Assembly (NCBI RefSeq): GCF_036323735.1
Contig: NC_086021.1
Span: 162,362,976-162,426,975 of the forward strand
Source of the DNA: Rattus norvegicus
Taxonomy: Eukaryota; Chordata; Mammalia; Rodentia; Muridae
DNA: 64,000 nucleotides
Reading direction: 5' to 3'
Position 1 is the first letter of the stretch. Each line of letters begins with the position of its first letter. The position numbers were made by a program, and so were the translations under genes. The notes under the pieces are model-generated. The model was not told where the DNA came from. It saw nothing but the letters and a program-made list of their open reading frames with translations, and did not search any database. This document shows positions 45,433 to 57,284 of this stretch, piece by piece.

Positions 45433-45496
45433 GTGACAGGGCACAGTGGTGATAGGGCACAGTGGTGACAGGGCACAGTGGTGACAGGGCACAGGT
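45433..45496. repeat. 16-bp minisatellite, four copies
   Basis: The unit GTGACAGGGCACAGTG is repeated four times with one C-to-T change in copy two. Copy four diverges at its last bases. Confidence 0.93.
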
Positions 45497-48400
45497 GATT
45501 TTCTCCACCTACCCCTCTAGAGCCAGCACCCAAACCAATGAGGCCCCCCACCCCCACCCATCGTCACGTCCGAGGCCACAGGAGGATAGACAGACACTCC
45601 TGTGAATGTCTACAGGTATGAACACGAGGCTCATCTTTGACTTGAGAAGGGGAGGAAAAACCTCAGAAACATGGGGTGGGGATAAAGACACCCCAGGAAG
45701 CCCTCCTATGTGGCCAGGGCAGGGACAGCTTGGTGGTGGTAAGTGTATTTTGTTTTGGATAACTTACAGAAACATGTGTACGGGGGCAGCAGTCCCTAAA
45801 GCAGGTGAAAGGGAAGAGGCTTACTCTTTTTTTTCTAAGCTCTTAAGTCTTAGTTACATACAAATAAATTATATCTAAAAATGTTTGCGGGTCACCTGTG
45901 AGTCTGATATAAGTCCATACTGATGATTCTGACTCAAAATGGTAGCTATCGAATTCATGCCAACCCACTTAAAAAAAAACAAAACCCCACCTGAGTGGTG
46001 CATCATGAGTGCTGCACTGAGAGTCAGTTGTGAGCCTGTGTTGCCACTGGCCTCACTCAAGTTCCCCAGCTTTCACTCCCACACTGAGCTCAGACAGACA
46101 CTGCACTGAGGGTGTGAGTGCTGTGCTGAAAGGGAGGAGGGCTGCATTTATTTTCTACCTTTTCTGGGTGGGGCAGGGAATCCTGTGTACTTGGACCTGG
46201 CTAGTAGGAAAATGGAGCTGGCTCTTGTTGCCCCTTCTCTTCAATCGACCATCATCAACCTAGACTTGACTTCCTTAGCCCTAGGGGACTTTTAGGCCTC
46301 ATTCTACCAGGATTGATTGGGTTGGAGGCAACACATTAGGTAAACGGTTCCAGGAACGCTGAGGTGGGGTACTGACAGAAGCCATGTTCCTGTCTCCAAA
46401 TCCTGGTGTTTCTGGCCCAGAAGTGTGAGTTCACTTTAATTTCCTCAAAGGGTGAGGTTATCTGGCATGAAATTGCTGAACAGCATGGAGGCTGTGAAGG
46501 GCCACCCACCCTCCAATGGCCCTGGTCATACAGGGGCTCTCTGCACTTGGCAGCCCACACAGGCAAGGTGCTCTGATGTGACTTACATCATACCTGAATG
46601 CCAGGGCTGCTTATCAAAAAGCATAAAGCAGATGATGGTTTGGCTCAAGAGGAAATCCCCCAAAGCACATGGCACAGGGTGGCAGTCTGGGGGCAGAAGG
46701 AAAGGGTCTTCTGTGGTCTGTGCTCCCCAGCATTTCTGCAAAGCAGAAGATGCTCTGGGGCCTCAGAAGAGCCAGGAATGCTCCGGAAGAGGGGGACAAG
46801 ATGGCTGTGGCAGGGCTGGAGGCAAACAAAGTTCAGGGAATATCTGCACTGGTGGGTCTTGAGACACCCAGTCCCTCAGTTCCCAGAGTGTACACCCTGT
46901 TGGGGCAGCAGAGCTAAGGTAGGCAGGACACATGTCCAGTGAGGAAGGGAGCCCCAGAGTTGGCATGGGAGGTCAGAACTGGCTTGCCACAGTGAGGAGG
47001 ATGGCAGAAGGGCTGGGGGATCTAAGCTCTGGATATGGTGAGTAGAGCATTGGCAGATGTAAAGCCAATGGCAGCCTGGCGTGGGGAGGATGCCATGCTA
47101 TGCCAGGCAAGTTAAGGCAGAGTGCAAACAGGAAGAGGGGGATTCCCTGAGTTGTCTGGACAGCGTGGTCCTCTGTGCCAACACATTCGGTGGTCATGCC
47201 TATGCCACTGATGCCTCTGCACTGGGCACTGTTACTATGGAAAGAGGAGAGTTAAAAGCCATCATCATTGAGGCTAAGTGATCCAGCAAGCTGCTAGGAA
47301 GAAAGCCTGAGGAAGTACCACCTAACAACATTTCAACAACTCCTTGCCAAGAAAAATGGAAACCAGCCCAAGTGCTCAGCCTGATTCTCTGGGGCTTTGG
47401 AAAGGATCAACAACTTAGGTTCTGCCTTGGATATGACAGGCCAAGTTAAGCTCAACCTCCACAGTGGATACCAAAGGCACCTGTCAATCAACACAGATTC
47501 CAAAATGGAATGATCTTCACATTCTCCAGGTACCTATTCTCACAACCTTTAATCTAAAGAACTTCTCAGTCCAGAGATGACAGAAGTTTCCAGATACTGG
47601 CTGGGTACAAGAGGACATCCACATGAGGGGCAGAGAAGCCATAAGACCAGCCAACCTTGGGGAGTTCAGACTAGGACACTAAACAGGGACCCCAAGTCTA
47701 GATTGAAAGAAGGTAGTCAGTGGCCAGGCAAGTCCAGAGGCCCTGCAGAATGGGTGTCTTTTACACATCCGAGTCTCCCATCACTCAGATTTACTGCTCA
47801 CTGCATGAAGGCGTAGAGGCTAAGGGACGAGGATGATGAACAGGGTGAAATGGGGTGTGTCGGAGTCTATGGGAGCCCAGAGGGCCTTGGAGTGGTTAAG
47901 AAAGCTCTCCTAAGAGTATAAATGGCCCAGCATGGGTTTCTCAGCCAAGAACAGAGCACCTCCTAAGGTCTCCACATATACCCAAAGACCCAGGAAACGG
48001 GTGCTCATAGTAATTAACACTTCTTCTTTGCAAACACGACACCACCACATAGAAAGGCTGTGCATCTCCCACTGTCACTCAGTGAGTGTGTGAACCAGGG
48101 GAAGAAAGGCCAGCCAGCACAGCAAGATGGAAGCCAGCAACAGGCAGACCGTGTCTGGAAAGCACAGGCAGGAGGGAGGGATATGCAAGCTTGGTCCTGG
48201 GAAGTGCACGCGAGTCTGACTTGATGATTCAACTGCTCCAGAGGAAGCACAAGTACAACCTGTGTTGTTTGTTGCCAGCTCACAGTTTGCAACTGTGTCA
48301 CAGTATGTAGTCACACAGAGAAAGCAGGAATGGACCCTCAGAAGTTCCTCTGCCCAGGAAGTCAGGCTGCTCTCAGGATCAGTTCCCACTGGCATTGGTA

Positions 48401-49693
48401 GGAAAGGTTGTGGTGTGGAGGCCCTGGAATCCAAGGACTTCCAGACTCTGCAGCTTGCTTTGTTTATACTCCTGTGTGGAGTAGGGAGTTGGGGGCTCAC
48501 ACTCTGCTAGGGACAAGCTGCTCACTGGGGCCACTCCACTTCCTCCTTTTCTTTCCAGCATGAGGCCAGGAAGCAAGGCAGTCTCCCAGCAGCCCCAGAG
48601 GAGACTCCATCCTGTCCCGTGTCCCCCTCCCTCCTCACCTTCCTGGGACAGGAATAAGAGGCCTACCTCTGACCATAGGGAAGGGGGGGCTTGCAGGCAG
48701 TGGTGAGCACTATGAGTAGAGACCCGACCTTGGGCTCCTGCCAAGGACAAAGCTGGCAAGGATTTGGGGGCTGATGCCTCAGACCATAGAGCAGATAGGG
48801 AGTTCTCTACTGGAAGTCTAGACACCAATCTTTCCCTTTTAAATCTAGCATGTGGATGGACCCAGCTATTTTGCTCAGGATGGGGGTTGGGCACTTCTGA
48901 CCTTCCCTTTGCAGCCTCTTGGCTAAGAGTCTAGGGGAAGGGGAGCCATCTGGGCCTGAGCAGCATAACCTAACAATGGGCCCATGGTCCCAAGGTGTCC
49001 AGAGTTCCAGGGCCCTGCACACTGGGCTCCTTCTCTGTCTCTGCATCCCCACAGACCTCTACTGACAAAGTCAGTTCTGCTTCCCTCTCTTGGGAGGTGG
49101 GTGAGGGAGCCTGGATGAGGGGCCACTCCCAGCACCTCTTTGGGTCTTGGTTTCCTTGGCTGTACAGCTTCTGAGCAGGGCATTCTCAGAGAGGTCCCTG
49201 CCCTGCAATAGGACACACAGCAGGGGACACGGCTGCACACGGGGTGCCCCTGGCCAGGGCCCACTCTTCTGTGGGGTGTGCTCTGACTTCCTGTGCTCGC
49301 TCTGCAGTGGGAAGGTCAGCTGCCTGAGACTGAGGATAGGCAGGCACCTGTCCTCCTTCCTGTCAAGATAAGCACCAGGAGAGAGGCTCAAAACAGTCCT
49401 CAGGCTGGTTTATATTCTACTCAGTTCCGGGATGTGAGCAACCCCCTTCTCCTGCTTCCTTGAGCTAAGGGTGGGAAGGACCCTCCTATGGTGAGGCAGC
49501 CAGTGGAGAGGAAGCACATTGCTGTGAGGGTGCCTGCACACAAGTGCACAGCCCGAGGGAGGACCCTGCAGCCTTTGGGGAGGAGCACCCTCCACACAGT
49601 AGGAAAGAGCAGGAGAGCAGGGAGACTACTGCTCCCCAGAGCAGCCTTGCCTCTGTTCCTTCAGGCAGCAGTTTTGTTGTGCCTGACTCCTCC

Positions 49694-49707
49694 GTTGCTA
49701 TGGAAAC
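49694..49707. promoter_or_regulatory. RFX X-box-like motif
   Basis: GTTGCTATGGAAAC is an imperfect inverted repeat close to the RFX X-box GTTGCCATGGCAAC. It lies in repeat-free intronic sequence with no nearby promoter, so any role would be as an enhancer. Confidence 0.4.
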
Positions 49708-50368
49708 AATTAGGGCAGAAACAGGAGGGGACCAGCATACGTGGGTGGGCAGGATCTAGGCAGCCAGCACCAGGGTCCAGACCTGCAGTTTGGGGTGTGA
49801 GTAGAGAAAAGTCCCCCAGGCCCATTTGCAGTCCAAGGATTATCTTGGCCTTGGGGCCAGGCCACGACTAACAGTGTGACAAGCACCCCTTAGGGTCACT
49901 CTCCCATATTAGAGCCCTGTGTCAAGCTCACAGATGACTTCTCAAGCCTTATCAGTTCTCTGAGTAGGGACCCTTACTAAGCCCATGCACAGAGCTGAGA
50001 CCCCCCTGCACGCAGCCTGGCCTAGGAGCCCACTCTCAACAACAGAACCAGCACTGGGCTCTGGGCCTTCACACCTCTGAGCCTGCTCTATGTACCATCA
50101 GCTCCCAGGCAGCAAAGCCTCTAGGTCTGGTGAATCAGCTGGTGTCATAACTCAGGTGCTTGTTGCCAGTGTCCCTGTCACCCAGCTGTCATGGCACAGT
50201 CTACTTGTTCTCCCTAGGTGGGTGCCTGCCCTTAGAGGTCTACCTGGATAAGTGGCTTCCTCTCACTCCTACTTTGTTCTCTCATGGTCAGACAACTGCC
50301 TCCACTGCCTTTGTCCTGTTGTCGTGGCTCATAATTTGTAGGCCTGAGGCTGGGAGAGCACAGTGTAT

Positions 50369-50471
50369 TTTTATTGTTTTTTTTTTTTTCTTTTTTCGGG
50401 GCTGGGGATCGAACCCAGGACCTTGCGCTTCCTAGGCAAGCGCTCTACCACTGAGCCAAATCCCCAACCCC
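50369..50471 (-). mobile_element. ID SINE, minus strand
   Basis: Full body in reverse, flanked by GAGAGCACAGTGTAT at 50354-50368 and 50472-50486. Confidence 0.97.
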
Positions 50472-51067
50472 GAGAGCACAGTGTATGATAGGAAGGCCCG
50501 GAACCTTGATCAGTGTACTCCCCTCCCAACCCCCACCCCCGCCCACCAAGCCACAACACACTGAGCCACCCATGATAACTATGGCCAAATGTGCTGGCCT
50601 GTGGTACAGTCAAAGCCAACTGCAGGCAGACAAACTGATGGGCTGTGGAGGACGATACTGGAGGGGAGCCTTGATGGTCTCACTGAGCTGAACAGAGCAA
50701 GGGACAACTTTGGCTACCCACTAGTGGTCTGTCCATTTTCAGTTCTAACCAGTCCTCACTGATCTGATTGGAGGTCACATGGGTGTGCATGGGGAGCGGG
50801 GAGCAGATCTTAGTGAGGGGGCACCACTGGCAGGTTACCTCATGGGGTGTGTGTCTATCTTCAGAGACCCAGATCCATGTGACCATGAGTGGACAAACAG
50901 CCCCAGGAGCAAGGTCAGGTGGCTAGGACGGCAGACTCAGACTCAGAGAACAGGAAGGCTGGTCATTTCGAACTGGAAATTAGGCGGGAAGAGGGGCTAA
51001 CCTAAGCCTTCAAGGGCAAGGTGGATGGGCTGTTGGTTTCTGAGAGAAGCTTAACATTTATAAAACC

Positions 51068-51215
51068 ACTAAGGAAGCAGTGTGGTGGTACACACATGGT
51101 CGGTCCCAGCATTTGAGACGATATGGCGGGAGGATTGACAGTTTGGAGCCAGCCTGGGCTATACGCTGAGAACTCTCTCACAAATAAGTAAGTAAGCAAG
51201 TAATTAATAATTAGA
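51068..51215 (+). mobile_element. B1 SINE, diverged, minus-strand intron side
   Basis: AAGCAGTGTGGTGGTACACA … GGTCCCAGCATTTGAGACGA … GAGCCAGCCTGGGCTATACG, with an AAGTAAGTAAGC tail. It ends about 90 bases from the 112-nt exon donor. Confidence 0.8.
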
Positions 51216-51302
51216 AAGTTAAACCAATCCAAACGAGGCTCTCGGGGCAGTGCCACCACCCACGCTGGCCTCTGGAGGACCTGTCCGCTGCATGGCCCCC
51301 AC

Positions 51303-51414
51303 CTTTGGGCTCCGGGCCGCTGGAGTTAAAGTGCATCCTCTTCTGGCATTCCGTGCAGCTCATGAGGAACCGAGTCACAGCCTCTCTGGGGAGGAAGGCG
51401 TAGGTCTCCGCGAT
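51303..51414 (-). CDS. Nol4l: Nol4l coding exon, 112 nt (YAFLPREAVTRFLMSC exon)
   Basis: The acceptor (TTTTCTGGCAG) is before 51414 and the donor GTGGGG follows 51303. There are 37 codons plus one base: IAETYAFLPREAV, then TRFLMSCTECQKRMHF, then NSSGPEPK and a first base G. That G joins AG of the next exon to give a GAG (Glu) codon, so the protein reads EPK-E-NEPPSP. The segment carries the most conserved stretch of the NOL4/NOL4L N-terminal region, including a Cys pair (SCTEC) that could bind metal, although this has not been shown. The donor GTGGGG is weak at +4 to +6, and reading through it would add an intron-encoded tail. The exon length is not a multiple of three, so skipping it alone would break the frame. 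Confidence 0.95.
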
Positions 51415-53394
51415 CTGCCAGAAAACAGTTTGCACATCATGTGCCACCTTGGAGGCAACTTAGTCGCCAACAACAGTGAGGGCCAATGGCCTCCGTTCCT
51501 TTCTGTAAAATGAGCCACTTGTTTTTAAAACTTGAATAAAGGAGATTAAAAATTGAAAATGAAAAGCATTTAAACATGATCTAGTTTTTAACCTCTAATA
51601 AGCACTATTCTTCTCAGAACATTTTATTGCTGCCACTAAAACTTGAGCTTGTGAACACGGCTCTAGAAAACAACAGCCTCTCCTCTGAGGGCTGTGTAAA
51701 CTAAGACCCACTTGTACCCTCGCTGGCCTAGCAACAGAGCCCAGTGTTCTACCATGGATGTCCTGGGCTAAGCCACAGGCCGAGAACCTTTTTAGGCAGA
51801 GCCATGGAATGTTGGTTTTGGGGCATCCAACTTTCCACAGGTTCCTCCTTGTAACCAAGGATTCCGCTGAGGTCACACAGCTCTTCAGAAGCAGTACTGC
51901 AGGTCAAACACGCCCATACTGAGGGAGAAGAGCTGGCAGGAGACAGGGAAGTAGAGATGGGACGGAAAGAATATGAAAAGGCTGGGTAGGAAGCAGGGAA
52001 GGGTGGGAGCTCTAGCCTAGAGCTCTAACAAGGGGGTCAGCTTTGCTCTCCACTTTGGGAAACTCTGATTCTGGTTTGGCTGTCCATAGGGTCCAAAGTG
52101 TCCTTCTGATGTCACCTTGCCTCTCTCTGCCAGAGGTGGCCTGATAGCTGATTTCCTCATGCTCTGCCTAGAAGCCAAGCTCTTCCGCTCCTCTCCACTA
52201 AGGGGCAGCATAACCCAAACATTCTGTCCTGAGCACAGCCCAGCGGGAAAAGTTGGCTGAGGGCTTTGGGGCCACTCTGGACTCTACTGGGTCCTGTTCC
52301 TCCCATGGCCAGTACACAGTCTGCTTCCTAGGGACTAGAGACAAGGATTAGTGGACACCCTCAATCTCTGCTGATAGAAGCAGCCCTCTAAGGAGCAGCC
52401 TTCAAGGCTCCAGCCCAGCCACACTGGCCGGCTTCATGCCCTGCAGAGTTCTACGGCCACTGCTGCCAGCTGCAAACTAGAGTTAATTTTGGTGACACAG
52501 TTGTTACTTCTCAGCTGATTTGATGCTCTGCAGAGCAGGCAGTCTCTTTGATGAGTTATCTCCCTTCTAAATCCCCTGTCTGATTGCCTTGCTCTGGAGG
52601 TCAAGGACAAGGGCGAACCCACACACACAGATAGGAGAACCACAGTGGAGGAGGGGGACAAGGTTGGCCCACTTCAGGGATAAGGACTAGAAGGTGGATG
52701 GCTTTTTGCTAGGCAAGTAGGCATCTTCACCCTAGCCTGGAGCTCTGGGAGTCCTTTCAGAGCAGGCTGAGTTGGGAATAGTGAGTCTATTCCAGACAAA
52801 GCCAGAGCTGGGGCTGATTGGCCAAATAATGGGGTCCCACACTCCCCTGAGATATTGCTCCCAAAGTTAGGTCTCAGAAGAGCTGAGTGTTTATGGGGAA
52901 GAGAGCTGCAGTCAGCTGAAAGGAGGGTGAGGTTCGTGCCAGAGGAACCCGGCTTACTTGTTCACCTGCACTAGAAAGACACTCTCCCAGGACTCAAGAA
53001 CAGTTCCTGCTCAGGCTGCTCTGCTGAGGGCTGCACACAGGGTGAGCAGAGCTATCTGGGCTTCCTGGCCTTGAGAGTGCACAGGAGTCTGTCTCCAAGG
53101 TGGGATGGTGACTACAAGATCTGATCTTGGCTGGGCCCCAGCAGTGGACCAGGGAGATATATCTTATGGCCGTGGGTCCCACAGGGAAATGGGAGAGGTA
53201 AAAAATCCTTGGGGCTGTCAGAGGGTGGAGCAGAATGTCAAAGGAAGCCTAGGGGTTAGCTCTGCACTGCCATCGGCACCCACAGGACAGCACACCCTGC
53301 CTCCTTCATGTGCCACAGAATTTTTGATTCAACCTTTAGTTGGTCAGGACTAGAAATGGAACCTCTATTTCTGTTTGTGTGCCCATGGAACACA

Positions 53395-53528
53395 GAATAC
53401 ACACGCACAGACACACATAGATACATACATGCATGCACACATAGACACAGACACACAGACAGGCAGGCAGGCAGGCAGACACACACAGACACCCAGAGAT
53501 AGACGGACACATGGAGACATACATACAT

Positions 53529-53597
<69 letters not shown>
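53395..53597. repeat. Complex CA / CAGG / CATA microsatellite
   Basis: Ordered blocks of ACACAGAC, (CAGG)5, ACACAGAC, (CATA)8 and (CA)29 or so. In pre-mRNA it is UG/UAUG-rich. Confidence 0.95.
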
Positions 53598-53599
<2 letters not shown>

Positions 53600-55704
53600 G
53601 ACCAGAAAGGAAATCATCACAAGCTCACAAAATGTTCATGTCAGGAGAATGGTAGCTTTCAGATGGTTTCAGACCCTGTTCTAGAAATAGACACACATGT
53701 ACAAAACAGAATAAGAGGGTTGCCTGCATGTTTTGGGAGGAGGTGTTCCAAGACCCCTGTCCCCAGTATACTTCCCTCAGCTACCCTGGGCTGCCTGCTG
53801 GGTTGCTCTCAGTCTCCTGCCAGGACCCTGAAACCATGTATGGATTTCCCTTTTCTATTTTTCCTAGTGTTAAAAACTGAGAGATTTCACAGGCAGGGAG
53901 AGCAGAAGCTATTTGCAGAGTCGCTGACTTGCAAGGCCTGGTTTTCACTCCCCAACTCAGAAGCCAACAGAAGCTTGGGAGGAGGGGCGGGGTGTGGGGG
54001 GATTTGCACCACTTTACAAGATCCTCCTTCTGCCCTGTGGTGGATTAGCACATGGTGGGCCTGGAGCAGCTGCTGACCACATCTGGCCCCAGCTCCAAAG
54101 TGGCCTGGGTAGCCAGATCTGGGCACTGGAAGCTGATCTGGCCCTAGCATCCCTGGGGGGAAAGGATGTAGAAAAGTTCCTCCAACCCAGATTGGCTGAG
54201 ATGGGGAAAGCTCCGTGGGTGTGAGGGGCTCAGGGAACTTGAGCAGCCTGGAACTTCCCCAGGTTTAGCACCAGTGAGACTCCTGGGATCCTTGGATACT
54301 CAAGTCGCCCTGCTGGAAAGGCTATGACAGGGCTCCCTGATTGAAAGGTGACTCCTTCTGTATCATCTGATGGAAATGCCTTCTGCCCTGACTCTCAAAA
54401 CTACAGACAGGCTTTAAAGGCATAACCTTTCTTCTCTAATTCTTTGCTGAACAGTTGCTAGAAAGATTCTCTTCCCTAATGAAGAACTGGCCTCCTTTAG
54501 TGCCCCGAACAAGGCTGCCCACTTCCCTACTGTCTCCCAACTTCAAAGGTACTTCAGGCCTGTAAGAATTTGAAATTCCCTGTACTGTACAGACAAAAAA
54601 GCAGACCCAGGATTCAGGTTTGGCAAAATACATGGTGACGGATCCAAAAGCCATTCATCCGAGGTCATGATGAAAGCCTGCAGTGCCAGGCTGTGCCTCT
54701 CTACGGCCATGCACAGGGTGTACTTGGGGACTTTTTCTAAAGGGGAGCTCATGTCTACAGAGCAAGGCTGAGGAGCTAGGCGGGGTGGAGGGAAGTGGAA
54801 GCGGGTAGAAGGAGGAACATGCAAGCATCCAGCTTCTATCTCTGCCCTGGAAACAGGAATAAGGTAGCACAGGAAAGGTGGCAAGAGGGAAAGAGAGGGA
54901 AGGGTTAGGAGGTATGGAGGGGAAGTGGGAGTACCAGTTCCTTGTCCTCCAATTGCTGCAGGAGGGTCCTAGCCCGCTGGGCTCAGCTTTGGTCCTGTGC
55001 TGAAATTCCAGCTGTGTATGCAGCCCAGCCGGCTCCAGGCCAGTCATGTGTCAGCTCCAGGCTGGGCAGGGAAATGGGGCCCACGGCAGCATATGGACCA
55101 GAAGCCAGAAGTGCAAAGGTCTAGCTATCTGCTTGGTGCAGGAGCTGGCAAGACCAGCCCCACTCAGAGCCACAGACCCCACTGAGGAGCCCCTGTGGAC
55201 AAGGCACAGAGGAGCCAGGGAAGTCACCAGATTCAGACAGCCAAGCCCACATGCCTGACAATAGCCAGTGGCTAGGAGACCTGTGGCAAGGAAGGACAGG
55301 TACCAGTCAGCTGCCTGGCTCTGAACACCAGCTGAGAGACTGCAGGCAGCCGTGGCGCTCACCTTAAAATGGGGCTCATGGTATCCCTGCTTCATGGCTG
55401 TAGCTTTTACATAGCTCACACTTAGGGGTGAAACTGGAAAAGGGCTGATGGCAGAGCCTGGCACACAGGGAAGTTCAGCATCACAGCAGGCTCAGTGATG
55501 AGCAAATGTAGTCTTCTCAGTCCCAAGGTTACCCTAGTCCCAAAGGGGTGGCTCTCCTTTCTGTGGCCTCGCTTACAAAGACCCTCAGACTGGCTTCCTT
55601 CCTCACAGGCCCATATACTGAATAGTCAGAGGAGGGGGAAGACAGGGTGATCATCCTGTGGCCCTCAGTTTGCTTCCTCACTTCTCTGAGGCTCCCAGCA
55701 GAGG

Positions 55705-55895
55705 GCCCATCCTAAAGAGAGACAGCTCAGTGATTAAAAGCACTGGCTGCTCTTCCAAAAGACAGGGGTTCGAATCCCAGCACCCACGGGGCAACTTATA
55801 ACTGTCCGTACCTCCAGGCCCAGGGTATCTAATGCTGTCTTCTGGCCTCTGTGAGAACTGCACTCACATGGTGCACAGACATACTTGAAGAAGTA
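55705..55895 (+). mobile_element. B3-type SINE
   Basis: GACAGCTCAGTGATTAAAAG … GGTTCGAATCCCAGCACCCA … CACTCACATGGTGCACAGAC. Confidence 0.85.
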
Positions 55896-57128
55896 AGGAA
55901 CTAAGTGCCCGTCCAGGGAAAAGACCATCATCATCTGAGGACAAGGGTTTCTGGGATTTGGGATTCTGTGAATGGGACACATGGGAAAGTCATGTCTATA
56001 CATGCAGGTCAGCTCCACTGCAGCCCCAGGTGTCTACGCAGAGCACTGGGACATTTTCACCCGGTATAGGTGGGCAAGCCTGGCTGCAAAGAAACAGAAC
56101 TATAGAATTCTAAAGAGAAAGTCAACATGGGGGCCTGGAGGATATAAGGTGCCTGCTATTCAGGGCGACCCTCTCCAGGTGACTTGAGGTTCTGGGGTTT
56201 GTTTTTTTAAGTAGGAAACAGCCCATCGTACCTTAGTCACAGGATGGCCTTTGGTGCTCAGCTGAGAATAAAACGTCTGGCTTGTGGGCTCAGAGCTGGG
56301 CATGAGCCGTGGGTACAGATGGATAGAGCTAACAGGGAGGAAGCCTTTGCCTAGCAGGCTCCTCTTGAAGTCCGGGCTGCTGCTCTGTCTGTGGCCCTGC
56401 TTCCACTTCCCTGATGTGTAATATTTCTCTAGGAGTCATTCCATTCCTTTCTGTCCTCCTAAAGGCAGCCAGTATATCCGCTGCCTTCTCCATGAAACTT
56501 AGAACTCAGTGTCCAGAGCTAGCGGGTTTTCACTGAGCCCCCAGTGTTCTTGCTCTATCAGAGCTGGTCTTGGAGGATTTCTCCTTTTGTACATATCCTT
56601 TTGCCTTCAGCCTCTTCATCCCAAATCCAATTGTGACCCCCTGAAGGTACAAAGCAGGTCCTCAGATCCAGAGCCTCTGGGGAACTCACAGGGCTGGCTG
56701 GCTTACAGTGCTGTAGTAACCTGGTTAAGCTCACACATAGGAGGGAGGCATCTAGGGCAGGCTGGCAGCGCTCTGTGCCATGCTGTGGATGCACCGGCCC
56801 CTGTGATTCTTATTATCTGTGCTCCCCCAGCAGGCTACAAGGGGCTGAAACTGGGGAGAGGAGGGCTTCCTCTCTGCCCTGCCCATCTCCTTTTCTCTCG
56901 CTCCCTCCCTTCAACCTGCTTCTTCTTTGTGCTCTGACCGCAGAACCCGCCCCTCACCCTGAGCGCCATCTCTGGCTGCCATACCCTTGCCCCATGCCCC
57001 CCTGGGTCCCCAAAGGCCGCTTCATCACGCCTCAGCTCCCAGCCCCGCCTCCCGCCCAACATGTGCGGAGCCCATGGCCTCCTGCCAAGGCCTGGGGCTG
57101 CCAGCAGAGGCAGAGACAGAAATCTCAC

Positions 57129-57284
57129 CGCTCGGTAGGTTTTCTTCTGCCCAGCGTGCTTGGGGGCTTTGCCTGGCTCTGCGGAGCTCTCCACGTGCAT
57201 CGAGTAGATGATGTCAAAGAAATCTTCCACCACAGCAACCCGTTTCAGAGAGATGCCCTCGGGCTCCGACAGGCCATCTGCCCC
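57129..57284 (-). CDS. Nol4l: Nol4l coding exon, 156 nt (EDFFDIIYSMHVE exon)
   Basis: Internal coding exon read right to left. The acceptor is a pyrimidine-rich stretch ending CACAG before 57284, and the donor GTGAGA follows 57129. The 52 codons are complete at both ends (phase 0/0). They begin GADGLSEPEGIS, contain LKRVAVVEDFFDIIYSMHVE and end HAGQKKTYRA. This block is characteristic of the NOL4/NOL4L family, where it precedes the YAFLPREAVTRFLMSC block; here the next exon continues with exactly that. The family is nuclear and its molecular function is poorly defined; human NOL4L is known as a PAX5 fusion partner in B-cell leukaemia. The first exon(s) supplying the N-terminus lie beyond 64000. 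NOL4 itself is an unlikely alternative, because the downstream exons carry NOL4L-type residues. Confidence 0.95.

Larger units (their letters stand above)
44230..51302 (-). other. Nol4l: Nol4l intron between the 112-nt and 110-nt exons
   Basis: Donor GTGGGG at 51302 and acceptor CTGCAG before 44229. The only clear repeats are a B1 fragment (45.0 kb), a 16-bp minisatellite (45.43 kb), an ID element (50.37 kb) and a B1 (51.07 kb). 45500-50365 is single-copy DNA with no exon I can support; an RFX-like motif sits at 49694. Confidence 0.9.
51415..57128 (-). other. Nol4l: Nol4l intron between the 156-nt and 112-nt exons
   Basis: Donor GTGAGA at 57128 and acceptor TGGCAG before 51414. It holds a CA/CATA microsatellite at 53.4 kb and a B3-type SINE at 55.7 kb. 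The rest (51415-53390, 53600-55700, 55900-57128) is single-copy with nothing recognised. Confidence 0.9.

Noticed and set aside
53395..53597. CRISPR-like or regularly spaced repeat
   Set aside because: The blocks are simple microsatellites with no unique spacers, in a mammalian intron.
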